Source of the DNA: Streptomyces sp. NBC_00457
GTDB taxonomy: Bacteria > Actinomycetota > Actinomycetes > Streptomycetales > Streptomycetaceae
NCBI RefSeq assembly: GCF_036014015.1
Contig: NZ_CP107905.1
Location: 7,502,001-7,566,000 of the forward strand
Direction of reading: 5' to 3'
Length of the DNA stretch: 64,000 nucleotides
Shown here: piece after piece, positions 43,091 to 51,451 of the stretch
How the letters are laid out: each line of letters starts with the position of its first letter
Position numbering within the stretch: position 1 is the first letter of the stretch
Notes under the pieces: model-generated
Seen by the model: only the letters and a program-made list of their open reading frames with translations
Database searches by the model: none
Told to the model about the DNA's origin: nothing
Program-made: the position numbers and the translations under genes

Positions 43091-44254
43091 ATGGGTCCAA
43101 AGGTCCAGCCACGACGGCGCGGGCTCCGTATCGCCGTGTGGTCCCTCGTCGTGGTCCTGGTCGTGGCCACCGGTCTCATCGGTGTGGTGCTGTGGCAGAA
43201 CTCGTACGACATGGACGAGCAGCGGGTCTCGATCCACCACGGCGGCCACACCCTCAACGGCGTACTGGCCACCCCCAAGGGCGGCCGCGAGCGCCACGGC
43301 CTGGTGGTGTACGTCCACGGCGACGGCCCCATCGACGCCACCCACGACGACGGCTACAAGCCCCTCTGGGAAGCGAACGCCAAGGCCGGCTACGCCTCCC
43401 TCTCCTGGGACAAGCCCGGCGTCGCGGGCGCACCCGGCGACTGGCTCGACCAGTCCATGGACGACCGGGCCGACGAGGCGGCTGCCGCCATCGCCTGGGC
43501 GCGCGCCCGCCCGGACATCGACGGTGACCGGATCGGTCTCTGGGGCGCCAGCCAGGCGGGCTGGGTCCTGCCGAAGGTCGCCGCCAGGACGCCCGTGAGC
43601 TTCGTCATCGCCGTCTCGCCCGCGATCAACTGGCGCCGGCAGGGCCGCTACAACCTCCTCGCCGAACTGCGCGCCGACGGAGCGTCGGCAGCCCGCACCA
43701 GGGCCGCGATCGCCAGGAGCGACACCACCCGCCGGCTGTTGAAACGCCACGCGACCTTCGAGCAGTACGTCAGGGCGAGGGGCGGGCCCGCGGACGGCAT
43801 GACCGCCGACCGCTGGGGCTTCATCTCCAAGAACTACACCGCGGATGCCACGCGGGACCTCCGCGCCCTGCGCGGCATACCGGTGCTGCTGACCCTCGCG
43901 GGCCACGACATCAACGTGGACACCGCCGACACGGAACGCGTCTACCGCAAGGTGCTGGACGTGGGCGGCGCACTGACGGTCAAGCATTATCCGGACGCGA
44001 CCCATTCACTGCTCAAGCAGTCCATCGAGCGCTCCGACCTCAAGACCACCCTCACCGCGGTCTTCTCCCCCCGCTCCCTCTTCGCGGACGGATTCCTGGA
44101 CGGCCAACAACAGTTCCTCAGCGGCCCCGTACCCGCCGGGGGCCGGGGCGGTGGCGGAACCGGGGGGAGCGGAGTGCGGCGGGGTGTGGTGGTTCGGGGA
44201 CGGGGCCGCCGGTGCGGTGTTCGACGAGGACGCCGCGGAGGACGAGGCAGGTGA
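43091..44254 (+). CDS. Membrane-anchored alpha/beta hydrolase
   Basis: 387 residues from the ATG at 43091. One membrane segment is at about 12-33 (V-W-S-L-V-V-V-L-V-V-A-T-G-L-I-G-V-V-L). The catalytic domain has V-Y-V-H-G-D-G-P (oxyanion hole), nucleophile G-A-S-Q-A-G-W (Ser in G-x-S-x-x-G), Asp in L-A-G-H-D-I-N-V, and His in D-A-T-H-S. The last 40 residues are a Gly/Arg run that overlaps the convergent DUF4436 gene by 137 bases; the true fold probably ends near 44100. Confidence 0.83.
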   Translation: MGPKVQPRRRGLRIAVWSLVVVLVVATGLIGVVLWQNSYDMDEQRVSIHHGGHTLNGVLATPKGGRERHGLVVYVHGDGPIDATHDDGYKPLWEANAKAGYASLSWDKPGVAGAPGDWLDQSMDDRADEAAAAIAWARARPDIDGDRIGLWGASQAGWVLPKVAARTPVSFVIAVSPAINWRRQGRYNLLAELRADGASAARTRAAIARSDTTRRLLKRHATFEQYVRARGGPADGMTADRWGFISKNYTADATRDLRALRGIPVLLTLAGHDINVDTADTERVYRKVLDVGGALTVKHYPDATHSLLKQSIERSDLKTTLTAVFSPRSLFADGFLDGQQQFLSGPVPAGGRGGGGTGGSGVRRGVVVRGRGRRCGVRRGRRGGRGR

Positions 44255-45047
44255 GACTCAGGGCGATCAGCGCCTCGGCCCAGTAGAAGGCGGTGTAGTC
44301 GAGCAGGCTGCCGTTGGGCGGGTTTCCCGGGGCCGCGTTGCGCAGACCCACCAGGGCGAAGAGGCTGCCGGCCATCCAGCCCAGGGCGCCCCAGAGCAGG
44401 CCGCGGCCCTGGCGCACGACCAGCCAGCAGGCGACCACCACCGCGAGGGCCACCGCCCACATGGCGACGATCATGAACCAGGCGAGGATGAAGGTGCTCC
44501 GTGACCGCTTGACGTCGGCGGCGACGGCGGCGATCTCGTCTGTGTACCCGCTCTTGTGCGGTGTGATGGCGAAGGCGGGGTCCTGGTCCCGGAAGCGCAG
44601 GGTCACGGGCACCTGCTCATGGCCCGCCATCGCGCCGACCACGAGGCTGGCGGCGTACCGGTCGAACGGGTAGTCCGACGACGTGCCCTCGGTCAGGGGT
44701 ACAGAGATCTCCTTGAGCCACGCCGTGCTGTTCGCCGCGAACAACAAGGTGTTGCCGTCCGGTGCGGTGGTGAGCAGGGTGATGTCTTTGACCGGCAGTC
44801 CGTCGCCGTCGCCGTATTTGCCGTGCGCTGTGGCCGTCAACTGCAGTGTGGCGGTGTGCTGTTCGGGATCGGTCCGACGTACGGCGGCTTCGACGTCGAG
44901 CCGGTCGCGGGGCGCCTTCTTCGCGCCGACGGTCAGGGTCTTCTGCCGTGCCCCGCGTTCATTGAAGTACAGCCCGATACCGGCGCCGCAGACCGCCAGC
45001 AGGACGACGAGCGCGAGCAGGCCATGGCGCCAGGGCGGCCTCCGCAT
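44118..45047 (-). CDS. DUF4436 membrane protein
   Basis: 309 residues from the ATG at 45047. One N-terminal membrane segment is followed by an extracytoplasmic domain (about 30-185) and then three hydrophobic segments (about 190-270), a layout typical of DUF4436. The Pro/Arg-rich tail (H-R-P-G-P-R-R-V-R-G-R) overlaps the convergent hydrolase. The function is unknown. Confidence 0.8.
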   Translation of the reverse strand: MRRPPWRHGLLALVVLLAVCGAGIGLYFNERGARQKTLTVGAKKAPRDRLDVEAAVRRTDPEQHTATLQLTATAHGKYGDGDGLPVKDITLLTTAPDGNTLLFAANSTAWLKEISVPLTEGTSSDYPFDRYAASLVVGAMAGHEQVPVTLRFRDQDPAFAITPHKSGYTDEIAAVAADVKRSRSTFILAWFMIVAMWAVALAVVVACWLVVRQGRGLLWGALGWMAGSLFALVGLRNAAPGNPPNGSLLDYTAFYWAEALIALSLTCLVLRGVLVEHRTGGPVPEPPHPAALRSPRFRHRPGPRRVRGR

Positions 45048-45199
45048 GGAGACCCCGGTCCTCACCTGCCGAACTCGTCGCCCCACGGGACCCCGACTTT
45101 CACCTCAGCCCCGAGCCGCTACCGGCCATCCTCACCCATCAGGAATGGCCTCGCAGCCGGAGCGGCTCGGGTGCCCAGCCGCCCCGGCCACTCCCGCCG

Positions 45200-46840
45200 T
45201 CATCCCACCTCGACCCTCGCTGTCTTCGGCAGGGCGAGATGCTCGCCCCGGAAGCGGGACCGCAGGGCGCGGTCATGGGTGACCAGGATGATCGCACCCG
45301 GGTAGTCGGTCAGTGCTGCCTCCAGTTCTTCGATCAGGGCGGGGGACAGGTGGTTCGTCGGTTCGTCGAGGAGCAGGAGGTCCGCGGGGTCGGCGACCAG
45401 CCGGGCCAGGTCCACGCGGCGACGCTGGCCGTACGACAGTTCACCGATGCGCAGCCTCAGCTCCGCCGGGCGGAAGAGGCCGAGGGCCAGCAGCGCGTCC
45501 GCGTGCTCGTCGGCTGAGCCCACGCGCCCCAGCGCGAACGCCTCCGCCACCGTCAGGTCCGGCGGCCACGGCGTCTCGTCCTGGTGCAGATGACCCACCC
45601 GGCCCGGCACCTGCACCGAGCCCTCGTCCGGCCGCACCTCACCCGCGAGCACCTTCAGCAGCGTGGTCTTGCCCGCGCCGTTGGGCCCGGTGACCAGCAG
45701 CCGGCCGGAGCGGTGGAGGGTGAGGGAGTCCAGGTGGAGCCGGTCTCCTACGCGTACGTCCGACAACTGCACGGAGGGGAGTTCCGCCGCCGGCGCGTCC
45801 GTGCCGTCCCCGGCCGTACCGACCCGTGCGGTGAAGGTCAGCGGTTCCGGTGGTGGCGCGACCGGGTTCGCGGTGAGCCGGTCGACCCGCTCGCGGGCGT
45901 TGCGGATACGGGACATCGCGCCGTGCGCCCGGCCGCGGGCCCGGAAGCCGCCGTGGCCGAAGTTGGCCAGCGCGGCCTTGCGGGGGATGCCGGCGAGGCG
46001 GACCGCATGGCTTGCGGCCAGCCGCTCGTTGCGGGCCAGTTCGGCCCGCCACTCCTCGTACTCCTGGAGCCGGCTGCGGCGTTCCGCGGCCTTGGCGGTG
46101 CGGTAGCCGGCGTAGCCGTCTCCGTACCGGGTGACCTTTCCCGCCTCGGCCTCCAGGATCGTGGAGGTCAGGCGCTCCAGGAAGACACGGTCGTGGGTGA
46201 CGGCGAGCACCGTGCCGCGGTGCGCCCGCAGTTGCTCCTCCAGCCAGTGAACGGCTTGGTCGTCCAGGTCGTTCGTCGGCTCGTCCAGGAGCAGCAGCTC
46301 CGGGCGGCCGGCGAGGACGGCGGCCAGGGCCAGCCGGGAGCGTTCGCCGCCGGAAAGGGTGCCCAGTCGTCGGTCGCGGGGGAGGGTGGGCAGGCCGAGA
46401 TGGTGCAGGGCCTGGTCGACGCGGTGGTCGGCGTCGTAGCCGTCGCGCGCCTCGTAGCGCTCGAGGAGGGCGGCGTACGCAGCGAGTGCCGCCGGGTCCG
46501 AGCCGTCGCCGAGCGCCTGCTCGGCCCGGCGCAGCTCGGCCTCCAGTGCGCGCAGATCCGCGAGAGCCAGGTCTACGGCGTCCTGGACGGTGGCGGTCGA
46601 GGGCAGGGGGATGGTCTGCGGCAGATAGCCGATGCCGTCGGCGGCGAACACGGTCAACTCGCCGCTGTCCGGGCGTTCCTGACCCGCGATGAGCCGCAGG
46701 AGCGTGGACTTGCCGGAGCCGTTGTCGCCGATGAGACCGGCCTTCTCGCCCGGCTTGAGGGTGAAGGAGACCTGGTCGAGGACGGTACGGCCGGGGTAGC
46801 GCTTGGTGACGTGCTGCAGGGTGAGTTGTGAGGTGCGCAT
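45200..46840 (-). CDS. ABC-F family ATPase (antibiotic-resistance or translation-factor type)
   Basis: 546 residues with two ABC cassettes and no membrane domain. First Walker A is G-D-N-G-S-G-K-S-T (38-46); signatures are L-S-G-G-E-R-S-R and, degenerate, L-S-Y-G-Q-R-R-R. The second Walker A is G-P-N-G-A-G-K-T-T, and both Walker B motifs are L-L-L-L-D-E-P-T-N. The inter-cassette linker is long and basic (about 240-310), as in ribosome-protecting ABC-F proteins. Such proteins displace macrolide, lincosamide or pleuromutilin antibiotics from the ribosome. A leader ORF lies upstream, as is common for these genes. Confidence 0.9.
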   Translation of the reverse strand: MRTSQLTLQHVTKRYPGRTVLDQVSFTLKPGEKAGLIGDNGSGKSTLLRLIAGQERPDSGELTVFAADGIGYLPQTIPLPSTATVQDAVDLALADLRALEAELRRAEQALGDGSDPAALAAYAALLERYEARDGYDADHRVDQALHHLGLPTLPRDRRLGTLSGGERSRLALAAVLAGRPELLLLDEPTNDLDDQAVHWLEEQLRAHRGTVLAVTHDRVFLERLTSTILEAEAGKVTRYGDGYAGYRTAKAAERRSRLQEYEEWRAELARNERLAASHAVRLAGIPRKAALANFGHGGFRARGRAHGAMSRIRNARERVDRLTANPVAPPPEPLTFTARVGTAGDGTDAPAAELPSVQLSDVRVGDRLHLDSLTLHRSGRLLVTGPNGAGKTTLLKVLAGEVRPDEGSVQVPGRVGHLHQDETPWPPDLTVAEAFALGRVGSADEHADALLALGLFRPAELRLRIGELSYGQRRRVDLARLVADPADLLLLDEPTNHLSPALIEELEAALTDYPGAIILVTHDRALRSRFRGEHLALPKTARVEVG

Positions 46841-46931
46841 GCGCGGGTCCCTCCTGACCGGGGCGTCGCCCGGGCCGGATCGGGTGGATGAGAGAGGGCA
46901 CGACTGGGCGCGGCGATGGCGGAGCGGTGCT

Positions 46932-46988
46932 CTACGCGATCGGCGCCGGTTTTCTCACAGGGAACCCATGCGGAAGACCGTACGGCAT
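46932..46988 (-). CDS. Putative regulatory leader peptide upstream of the ABC-F gene
   Basis: The ATG at 46988 opens an 18-codon frame (M-P-Y-G-L-P-H-G-F-P-V-R-K-P-A-P-I-A) that ends at TAG 46932-46934, 92 bases before the ABC-F start. TGCGGAA and TTCCGCA words flanking the leader can pair, and CCGTACGG is self-complementary. Ribosome-stalling leaders with attenuators are a known control of ABC-F resistance genes. No strong ribosome-binding site is seen, so this is a proposal. Confidence 0.45.
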   Translation of the reverse strand: MPYGLPHGFPVRKPAPIA

Positions 46989-47089
46989 GACGGAGGATTC
47001 CGCAAGACGGTACGTCTCGTATTGCGGGTGGGTTGTGTGCGGCCGGGGGCCCAAGGCGGGATGCAGCCGGGGCCCCTGACCGCCGCCCC

Positions 47090-48058
47090 CTACCGGTGCT
47101 GCTCCGTGTAGTGCGCCCGCAGCAGGTCGGCGCCCCAGTCGTGGCGGACGTGCCGCCAGACGGAGTGGGCGTGGTTGCCGTCGTCCTGCGTGTTGTCGTA
47201 CTCGATGAGGAAGTCCGGAGCCCGAACGCAGTAGTAGTGCCGGTCCCCGAGAACGAGACCGCCGCCCCAGGCGAAGGAGAGCGCGTCCAGTCCTCGCGCC
47301 ACGGCGTCGGACCAGCATTCCTGCGCGTACGCCGCGGGCGCTCGGTCGAGATAACGGCGCACCAGGCGCTCCAGCAGCCGCTGCTGACCGGGCGTCATGT
47401 CGCCGTAGGGCAGTCCGGTGGGCAGCAGGTCCGGATCGGCGAACGGGTCGGCGCGGGTCAGGATGTCGTCCGGCGGCGCGGCGGCGAAAACCGCCTTCGC
47501 CCGTCGGCCGGCGTCCAGGTCCGTGACCAGCTCCCGGGCCAGATCCTCCTCCGGCCCCAGCAGCCGCCGGCCCGCCTGCGGACCGTCCGCGATCCGCGCC
47601 GGCTCCGACCCGATGAAGTGCGGCGTCACCCGCATCCCGGCCGCCGTGATCACTACATGTACGGCGAGATGGTGGCCGTTCATCCGCCAGCCCCACGGAC
47701 CGTCCCCGTCCGGGTCGCCCAGCAGCCGCACCCAGTAGAGGTCGGCACCCTTGGCGCCGACCAGGGCGCGGCGGTGCCGCTCCACCTCGATCGCGCCGCG
47801 CGCCAGCTCCGCTCCGGGTGCGCTGTGCGCGGCGGCCAACAGCGCGTCGACGGCCTCGCGCTGCTCGCCGGCGAGGCCCTCGGTGGACAGCCCGGGGCGC
47901 GGACCCGGCAGATACGTCCACTCCCGCAGCTCGGGCGCGTCCAGCCGGTCGGGCCCGGCGCGCAGCTCGCGCACCTGCTCCGGTTCCAGCACGGACAGCA
48001 ACGCGCGCACGGCCTCCCGCATCTCCGCGGCCGTCGCCTTCAACGAATACCCGCCCAC
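47090..48058 (-). CDS. DUF3500 domain protein
   Basis: 322 residues from the GTG at 48058, with GGGGAGGAA about 5 bases upstream. Family features include G-W-R-M-N-G-H-H-L-A-V-H-V-V, then G-S-E-P-A-R, and the C-terminal F-A-W-G-G-G-L-V-L-G-D-R-H-Y-Y with F-L-I-E-Y-D-N-T-Q. It has no signal peptide. DUF3500 proteins are of unknown function. An in-frame upstream extension overlaps the methyltransferase gene and lacks a start signal. Confidence 0.85.
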   Translation of the reverse strand: MGGYSLKATAAEMREAVRALLSVLEPEQVRELRAGPDRLDAPELREWTYLPGPRPGLSTEGLAGEQREAVDALLAAAHSAPGAELARGAIEVERHRRALVGAKGADLYWVRLLGDPDGDGPWGWRMNGHHLAVHVVITAAGMRVTPHFIGSEPARIADGPQAGRRLLGPEEDLARELVTDLDAGRRAKAVFAAAPPDDILTRADPFADPDLLPTGLPYGDMTPGQQRLLERLVRRYLDRAPAAYAQECWSDAVARGLDALSFAWGGGLVLGDRHYYCVRAPDFLIEYDNTQDDGNHAHSVWRHVRHDWGADLLRAHYTEQHR

Positions 48059-48123
48059 AACGTTTCCTCCCCGTCGGCGCCCGGTCCGGCGCCCCCTTGT
48101 GATCCATGGTGCGCCATGCGGCG

Positions 48124-48783
48124 TCACCTGAGCCAAGCCCCACCCGCTGGTTCCGCGACGCCGACGAAATGGCCGGATACGGGCCGGACGTGGGCCGACC
48201 ACCCCAGCGCTGCCAGGTCGTCCGTGAGGGTCGCCGCATCGTGGAACACCTTCACGATGCGGTACTGGCTGCCGTCGTCGAGCCGCCGAAGCGCCGCCGG
48301 GGCCGACTGGTCTGCCAGGACGTTCTCCCCCGCGGCAGCGGCGGGGCCGTCGTCGATGAAGATCGCTTTGCCGCCCGGCGCGAGCGCGGCGGCGACGGTG
48401 TTCCAGAAGCCGGGCCAGCGCGTCGGCGGGACATGGGAGAGCCAGAAGGCGAAGAACACGGTGTCGTAGCGCCGTGGCGGCTGCCACGCGAACAGGTCCG
48501 CCTGAATGAACCGGACGGTGGGGGACAGGGTCCGTGCCCGAGCCAGGGCCAGCACTTCGGCCGCCGCGTCGACAGCCGTCACCGACCGCGCCCGCGCCGC
48601 GAGCCTTCCGGTCCACTGGCCCGTTCCGCAGGCCAGCTCCAGCACATCCCCGCCAACCGGAAGGTCATCGACGACTGCCGGTAAATCCCTCAGCTCTTCG
48701 CACTCCGCATAGGGCCGGTCGTATTCGGCCGCGCCCGCCCGGTAATAGGCCAGCTGCTCTGCCAGGAGAGCATCGTCGTCCAT
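48124..48783 (-). CDS. Class I SAM-dependent methyltransferase
   Basis: 219 residues. SAM motif I is L-E-L-A-C-G-T-G-Q-W-T-G (about 48-59), motif II is V-T-A-V-D-A-A-A, and motif III is F-I-Q-A-D-L-F-A-W. The small-molecule methyltransferase type cannot be refined. It is on the same strand as, and 65 bp ahead of, the DUF3500 gene. Confidence 0.88.
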   Translation of the reverse strand: MDDDALLAEQLAYYRAGAAEYDRPYAECEELRDLPAVVDDLPVGGDVLELACGTGQWTGRLAARARSVTAVDAAAEVLALARARTLSPTVRFIQADLFAWQPPRRYDTVFFAFWLSHVPPTRWPGFWNTVAAALAPGGKAIFIDDGPAAAAGENVLADQSAPAALRRLDDGSQYRIVKVFHDAATLTDDLAALGWSAHVRPVSGHFVGVAEPAGGAWLR

Positions 48784-48900
48784 GCGCGTTCCTCTCAGCG
48801 TCCTCTCGGCTTCCTCTCAGCCGACAGACACCTTCGGCCTTCGCCCATGGGCAAGGTCAAGAGTCGTCCGGACGGTCCCGGCGGAGTTCCTCGTACCGCG

Positions 48901-49326
48901 TCAGGGCGTCGGGAGCGCGGGCGTGATGTGGCTCAGTACGCACAGCCAGTGCCCGTCCCGTCTGACGTACACGTCGGTCGTCCACTCGTCCGCGTCGTAC
49001 CGCTTGCCCTGGTAGTGGGCCGTGTTCGTCACTCGCCCGGTGAGGATCGCCGTGTCTCCGTAGACGCGGACTCTGGGCCGCGTCTCCAGGTCCATCGCCG
49101 AGTGGGTCAGCTCCCCGGTCGCGACGAGGGAGAGGAACTCTTCCTTCGAGGCGACGCCCGACTCGGAGACGATGACCCATTCGTCGGCGACGAAGCCGGC
49201 GATACGGTCCGCGTCATTGGCGACGATCGCGACAGCCCAGTCCTCCGCGATGCGGATGAGCCGGGCCTCTGCCTCTTCCGCCACTTCGCCGGGTGCCTGA
49301 GGGGGTGAATCGGGTGTTTCGTCCAC
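48901..49326 (-). CDS. NTF2-like (DUF4440/SnoaL-type) protein
   Basis: 141 residues with a cone-shaped NTF2 fold: I-A-E-D-W-A-V-A-I-V-A-N-D-A-D-R-I-A-G-F, then W-V-I-V-S-E-S-G, and the ending strands V-Y-G-D-T-A-I-L-T-G-R-V and W-T-T-D-V-Y-V-R-R-D-G-H-W. No catalytic residue can be assigned. The start is the GTG at 49326. Confidence 0.82.
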   Translation of the reverse strand: MDETPDSPPQAPGEVAEEAEARLIRIAEDWAVAIVANDADRIAGFVADEWVIVSESGVASKEEFLSLVATGELTHSAMDLETRPRVRVYGDTAILTGRVTNTAHYQGKRYDADEWTTDVYVRRDGHWLCVLSHITPALPTP

Positions 49327-49390
49327 GGTCCCACCGTAGGCCTGCCCGGCCGGTCTGTCCTAGTCCCCGATGGCGGCCTAGCCTTGCCGC

Positions 49391-49756
49391 ATGGTGCAGA
49401 GCAAGGCGACCGACGTCGACGGCTACCTCGCCGAGGCCGACGAGGACCGCAGGCAGGCGCTGACCGCGCTGCGGCGGCTGTGCCGGGCGGAGCTCAAGGG
49501 ATTCGACGAGGTGATGGCGTACGGCATGCCCGCGTACCAGCGCGACGGGGCCGCCGAGATCGCCTTCGCCAGTCAGAAGCAGTACATCTCCTTCTATCTG
49601 ATGCGCACCGACGTCCGTGAGGCCTTCGAGGAGCGGCTGGCCGACCAGGACATGGGCAAGGGCTGCCTCCGCTTCCGCAAGCCGGAGGCCGTGGACCTCG
49701 ATCTCGTACGAGATCTCCTGCGCGCCACCGCCGCACGCCCCGGCGAGGTCTGCTGA
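49391..49756 (+). CDS. DUF1801 (YdhG-like) domain protein
   Basis: 121 residues. The DUF1801 core is A-Y-G-M-P-A-Y-Q-R-D-G ... I-A-F-A-S-Q-K-Q-Y-I-S-F-Y-L, then G-K-G-C-L-R-F. These small proteins are of unknown function, with a fold related to Fe-S scaffold or iron-binding proteins. It converges on the epoxide-hydrolase-like gene with a 10-bp gap. Confidence 0.85.
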   Translation: MVQSKATDVDGYLAEADEDRRQALTALRRLCRAELKGFDEVMAYGMPAYQRDGAAEIAFASQKQYISFYLMRTDVREAFEERLADQDMGKGCLRFRKPEAVDLDLVRDLLRATAARPGEVC

Positions 49757-49766
49757 CCCGCCCGGT

Positions 49767-50759
49767 TCAGGTGGGCAGGTTGGCGAGCCAGGCCGTCAGG
49801 TGTTGGTTGACCTCGTCGGGGCGTTCCTGCTGGATCCAGTGGCCGCAGCCCTCCAGCAGGTGTGAGCTGTGCAGGCCGGGGAGGGTCGTGGGGTATGCCT
49901 CGATCGCGTCGGCCAGCCAGGTGGTGGACGCGTCGAGTGCGCCGCCGAGGAACAGGGACGGCTGGGGGATCGGGGCGCCGGCGAAGGGCTGGAAGTCCTC
50001 CCAGTCGCGGTCCATGCAGCGGTAGCGGTTCAGGGCGCCGGTGAGGCCCGTGCGCTCGAACTCCGCGGCGTAGACGTCGAGTTCAGCCTCGCCGAGCCAG
50101 GACGGCAGACGGTCGGTGGGGAAGCGGTCGCGCAGGGTCGCGCCGGGGCTCACGAAATGCGGGTCCGGGGCGCCGGGCGCGGGCATCGTGTCGCCGGAGA
50201 AGGCGGCGTAGAAGCCGGCGAGCCAGCCCCGTACGTCCGGTTCGATCTCGCGCTCGGCGCGGCCCGGTTCCTGGAAGTAGGAGACGTAGAACTCGTCCTC
50301 CCCGCCCATGCCCGCGAACACCTCGCTCGGCTTGGGGCCGCCGGGCGGTGTGTACGGCACGCTCAGCAGGCCGACCGCGCGGAAGACGTCGGGGCGCAGC
50401 AGGGCGGAGTGCGCGGCGATGTTCGCGCCCCAGTCGTGCCCGACGATCACCGCGGACCGCTCGCCCAGCGCCTCCACCACGGCCACGCTGTCCGCCACCA
50501 GCTCGGTCATCCGGTACGCCGCCACCGCCTCCGGCCGCGACGAGCGCCCGTAGCCGCGCACGTCCACGGCGACCGCGCGGTATCCCGCCGCGGCCAGCAC
50601 CGGCAGCTGGCGGCGCCACGAGTACCAGGACTCCGGGAAGCCGTGCACCAGCAGGACGAGCGGGCCGCTGCCCTGTTCCACCAGGTGGATCCGGCCGGCG
50701 GGGGAGGGGACGAGTCGGTGGGTGACGTTGGCGTTCGGGAGCGGGTCCTGGTGGGGCAT
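49767..50759 (-). CDS. Alpha/beta hydrolase, epoxide-hydrolase-like
   Basis: 330 residues from the ATG at 50759. Features of soluble epoxide hydrolases are seen: oxyanion H-G-F-P-E-S-W (about 41-47), nucleophile Asp in G-H-D-W-G-A, cap region with Y-F-Q-E-P-G-R-A, a lid Tyr in N-R-Y-R, acid D-A-S-T-T-W, and His in G-C-G-H-W-I-Q. Epoxide hydrolysis is likely; the substrate is unknown. Confidence 0.9.
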   Translation of the reverse strand: MPHQDPLPNANVTHRLVPSPAGRIHLVEQGSGPLVLLVHGFPESWYSWRRQLPVLAAAGYRAVAVDVRGYGRSSRPEAVAAYRMTELVADSVAVVEALGERSAVIVGHDWGANIAAHSALLRPDVFRAVGLLSVPYTPPGGPKPSEVFAGMGGEDEFYVSYFQEPGRAEREIEPDVRGWLAGFYAAFSGDTMPAPGAPDPHFVSPGATLRDRFPTDRLPSWLGEAELDVYAAEFERTGLTGALNRYRCMDRDWEDFQPFAGAPIPQPSLFLGGALDASTTWLADAIEAYPTTLPGLHSSHLLEGCGHWIQQERPDEVNQHLTAWLANLPT

Positions 50760-50923
50760 GGGTCCAATCCTCCGTGGCGGGCCGTCGGGGCCGGGTTGTG
50801 CTCGTACGGCGATCCTGCGGGGCCGGGGCGGACGCGGGCGAGGATTTTTGCCGGTCCGGCAAACGGAGCGGCGGGATGCGCAGCTCAGGGCCATTGTCAG
50901 ACCCTCGGCCTACTGTGATCGGT

Positions 50924-51439
50924 ATGGATGCGGCGAGCGTGGAGAAGGTGCGGCTGGTGCCCTGGGCGGAGGGCGACTTCTGGCTGCTGCGGAGGAACAA
51001 CAGCCCTGAGATGACCGAGCACTTGGGCGGGCCGGAGCCGGAAGAGAAGCTGGCCGCCCGGCATCGGAGGTATGTCGAGATGGAGGTCGGCGGGATGTTC
51101 CGGGTCGTGCCGGCGGACGGTGGCGAGAGCGTCGGGGCGATCGGGTTCTGGGAGCGGGAGTGGCAGGGGGAGACCGTGTGGGAGACGGGGTGGGGGGTGC
51201 TGCCCGAGTTCCAGGGGCGGGGGCTTGCGGCGGCGGCCGCCCGCGCCGTCGTCGAGACCGCGCGGGCGGCCGGCCGGAACCGGTATCTGCACGCCTTTCC
51301 GAGCGTGGACCACCCCGCGTCGAACGCCGTCTGCCGAAGAGCCGGGTTCACGCTCATGGGGCAGTCACGGTTCGAGTACCCGAAGGGGCACTGGATCACG
51401 TCCAACGACTGGCGGGTGGATCTCGGGGAGGCGTCTTAG
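50924..51439 (+). CDS. GNAT family N-acetyltransferase
   Basis: 171 residues from the ATG at 50924. Features of the RimJ-like group are seen: I-G-F-W-E-R-E-W, then G-W-G-V-L-P-E-F-Q-G-R-G-L-A-A-A-A-A, and the S-V-D-H-P-A-S-N-A-V-C-R-R-A-G-F segment. It is probably an N-terminal or small-molecule acetylase. It is divergent from the epoxide-hydrolase-like gene. Confidence 0.87.
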   Translation: MDAASVEKVRLVPWAEGDFWLLRRNNSPEMTEHLGGPEPEEKLAARHRRYVEMEVGGMFRVVPADGGESVGAIGFWEREWQGETVWETGWGVLPEFQGRGLAAAAARAVVETARAAGRNRYLHAFPSVDHPASNAVCRRAGFTLMGQSRFEYPKGHWITSNDWRVDLGEAS

Positions 51440-51451
51440 ACACCTGTCCTG

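Noticed and set aside
46932..48239. 435-codon minus-strand frame overlapping the DUF3500 gene and ending in the leader peptide
   Set aside because: Only its last 18 codons (from the ATG at 46988) make sense as a separate short frame. The rest is an alternative frame of the DUF3500 gene.
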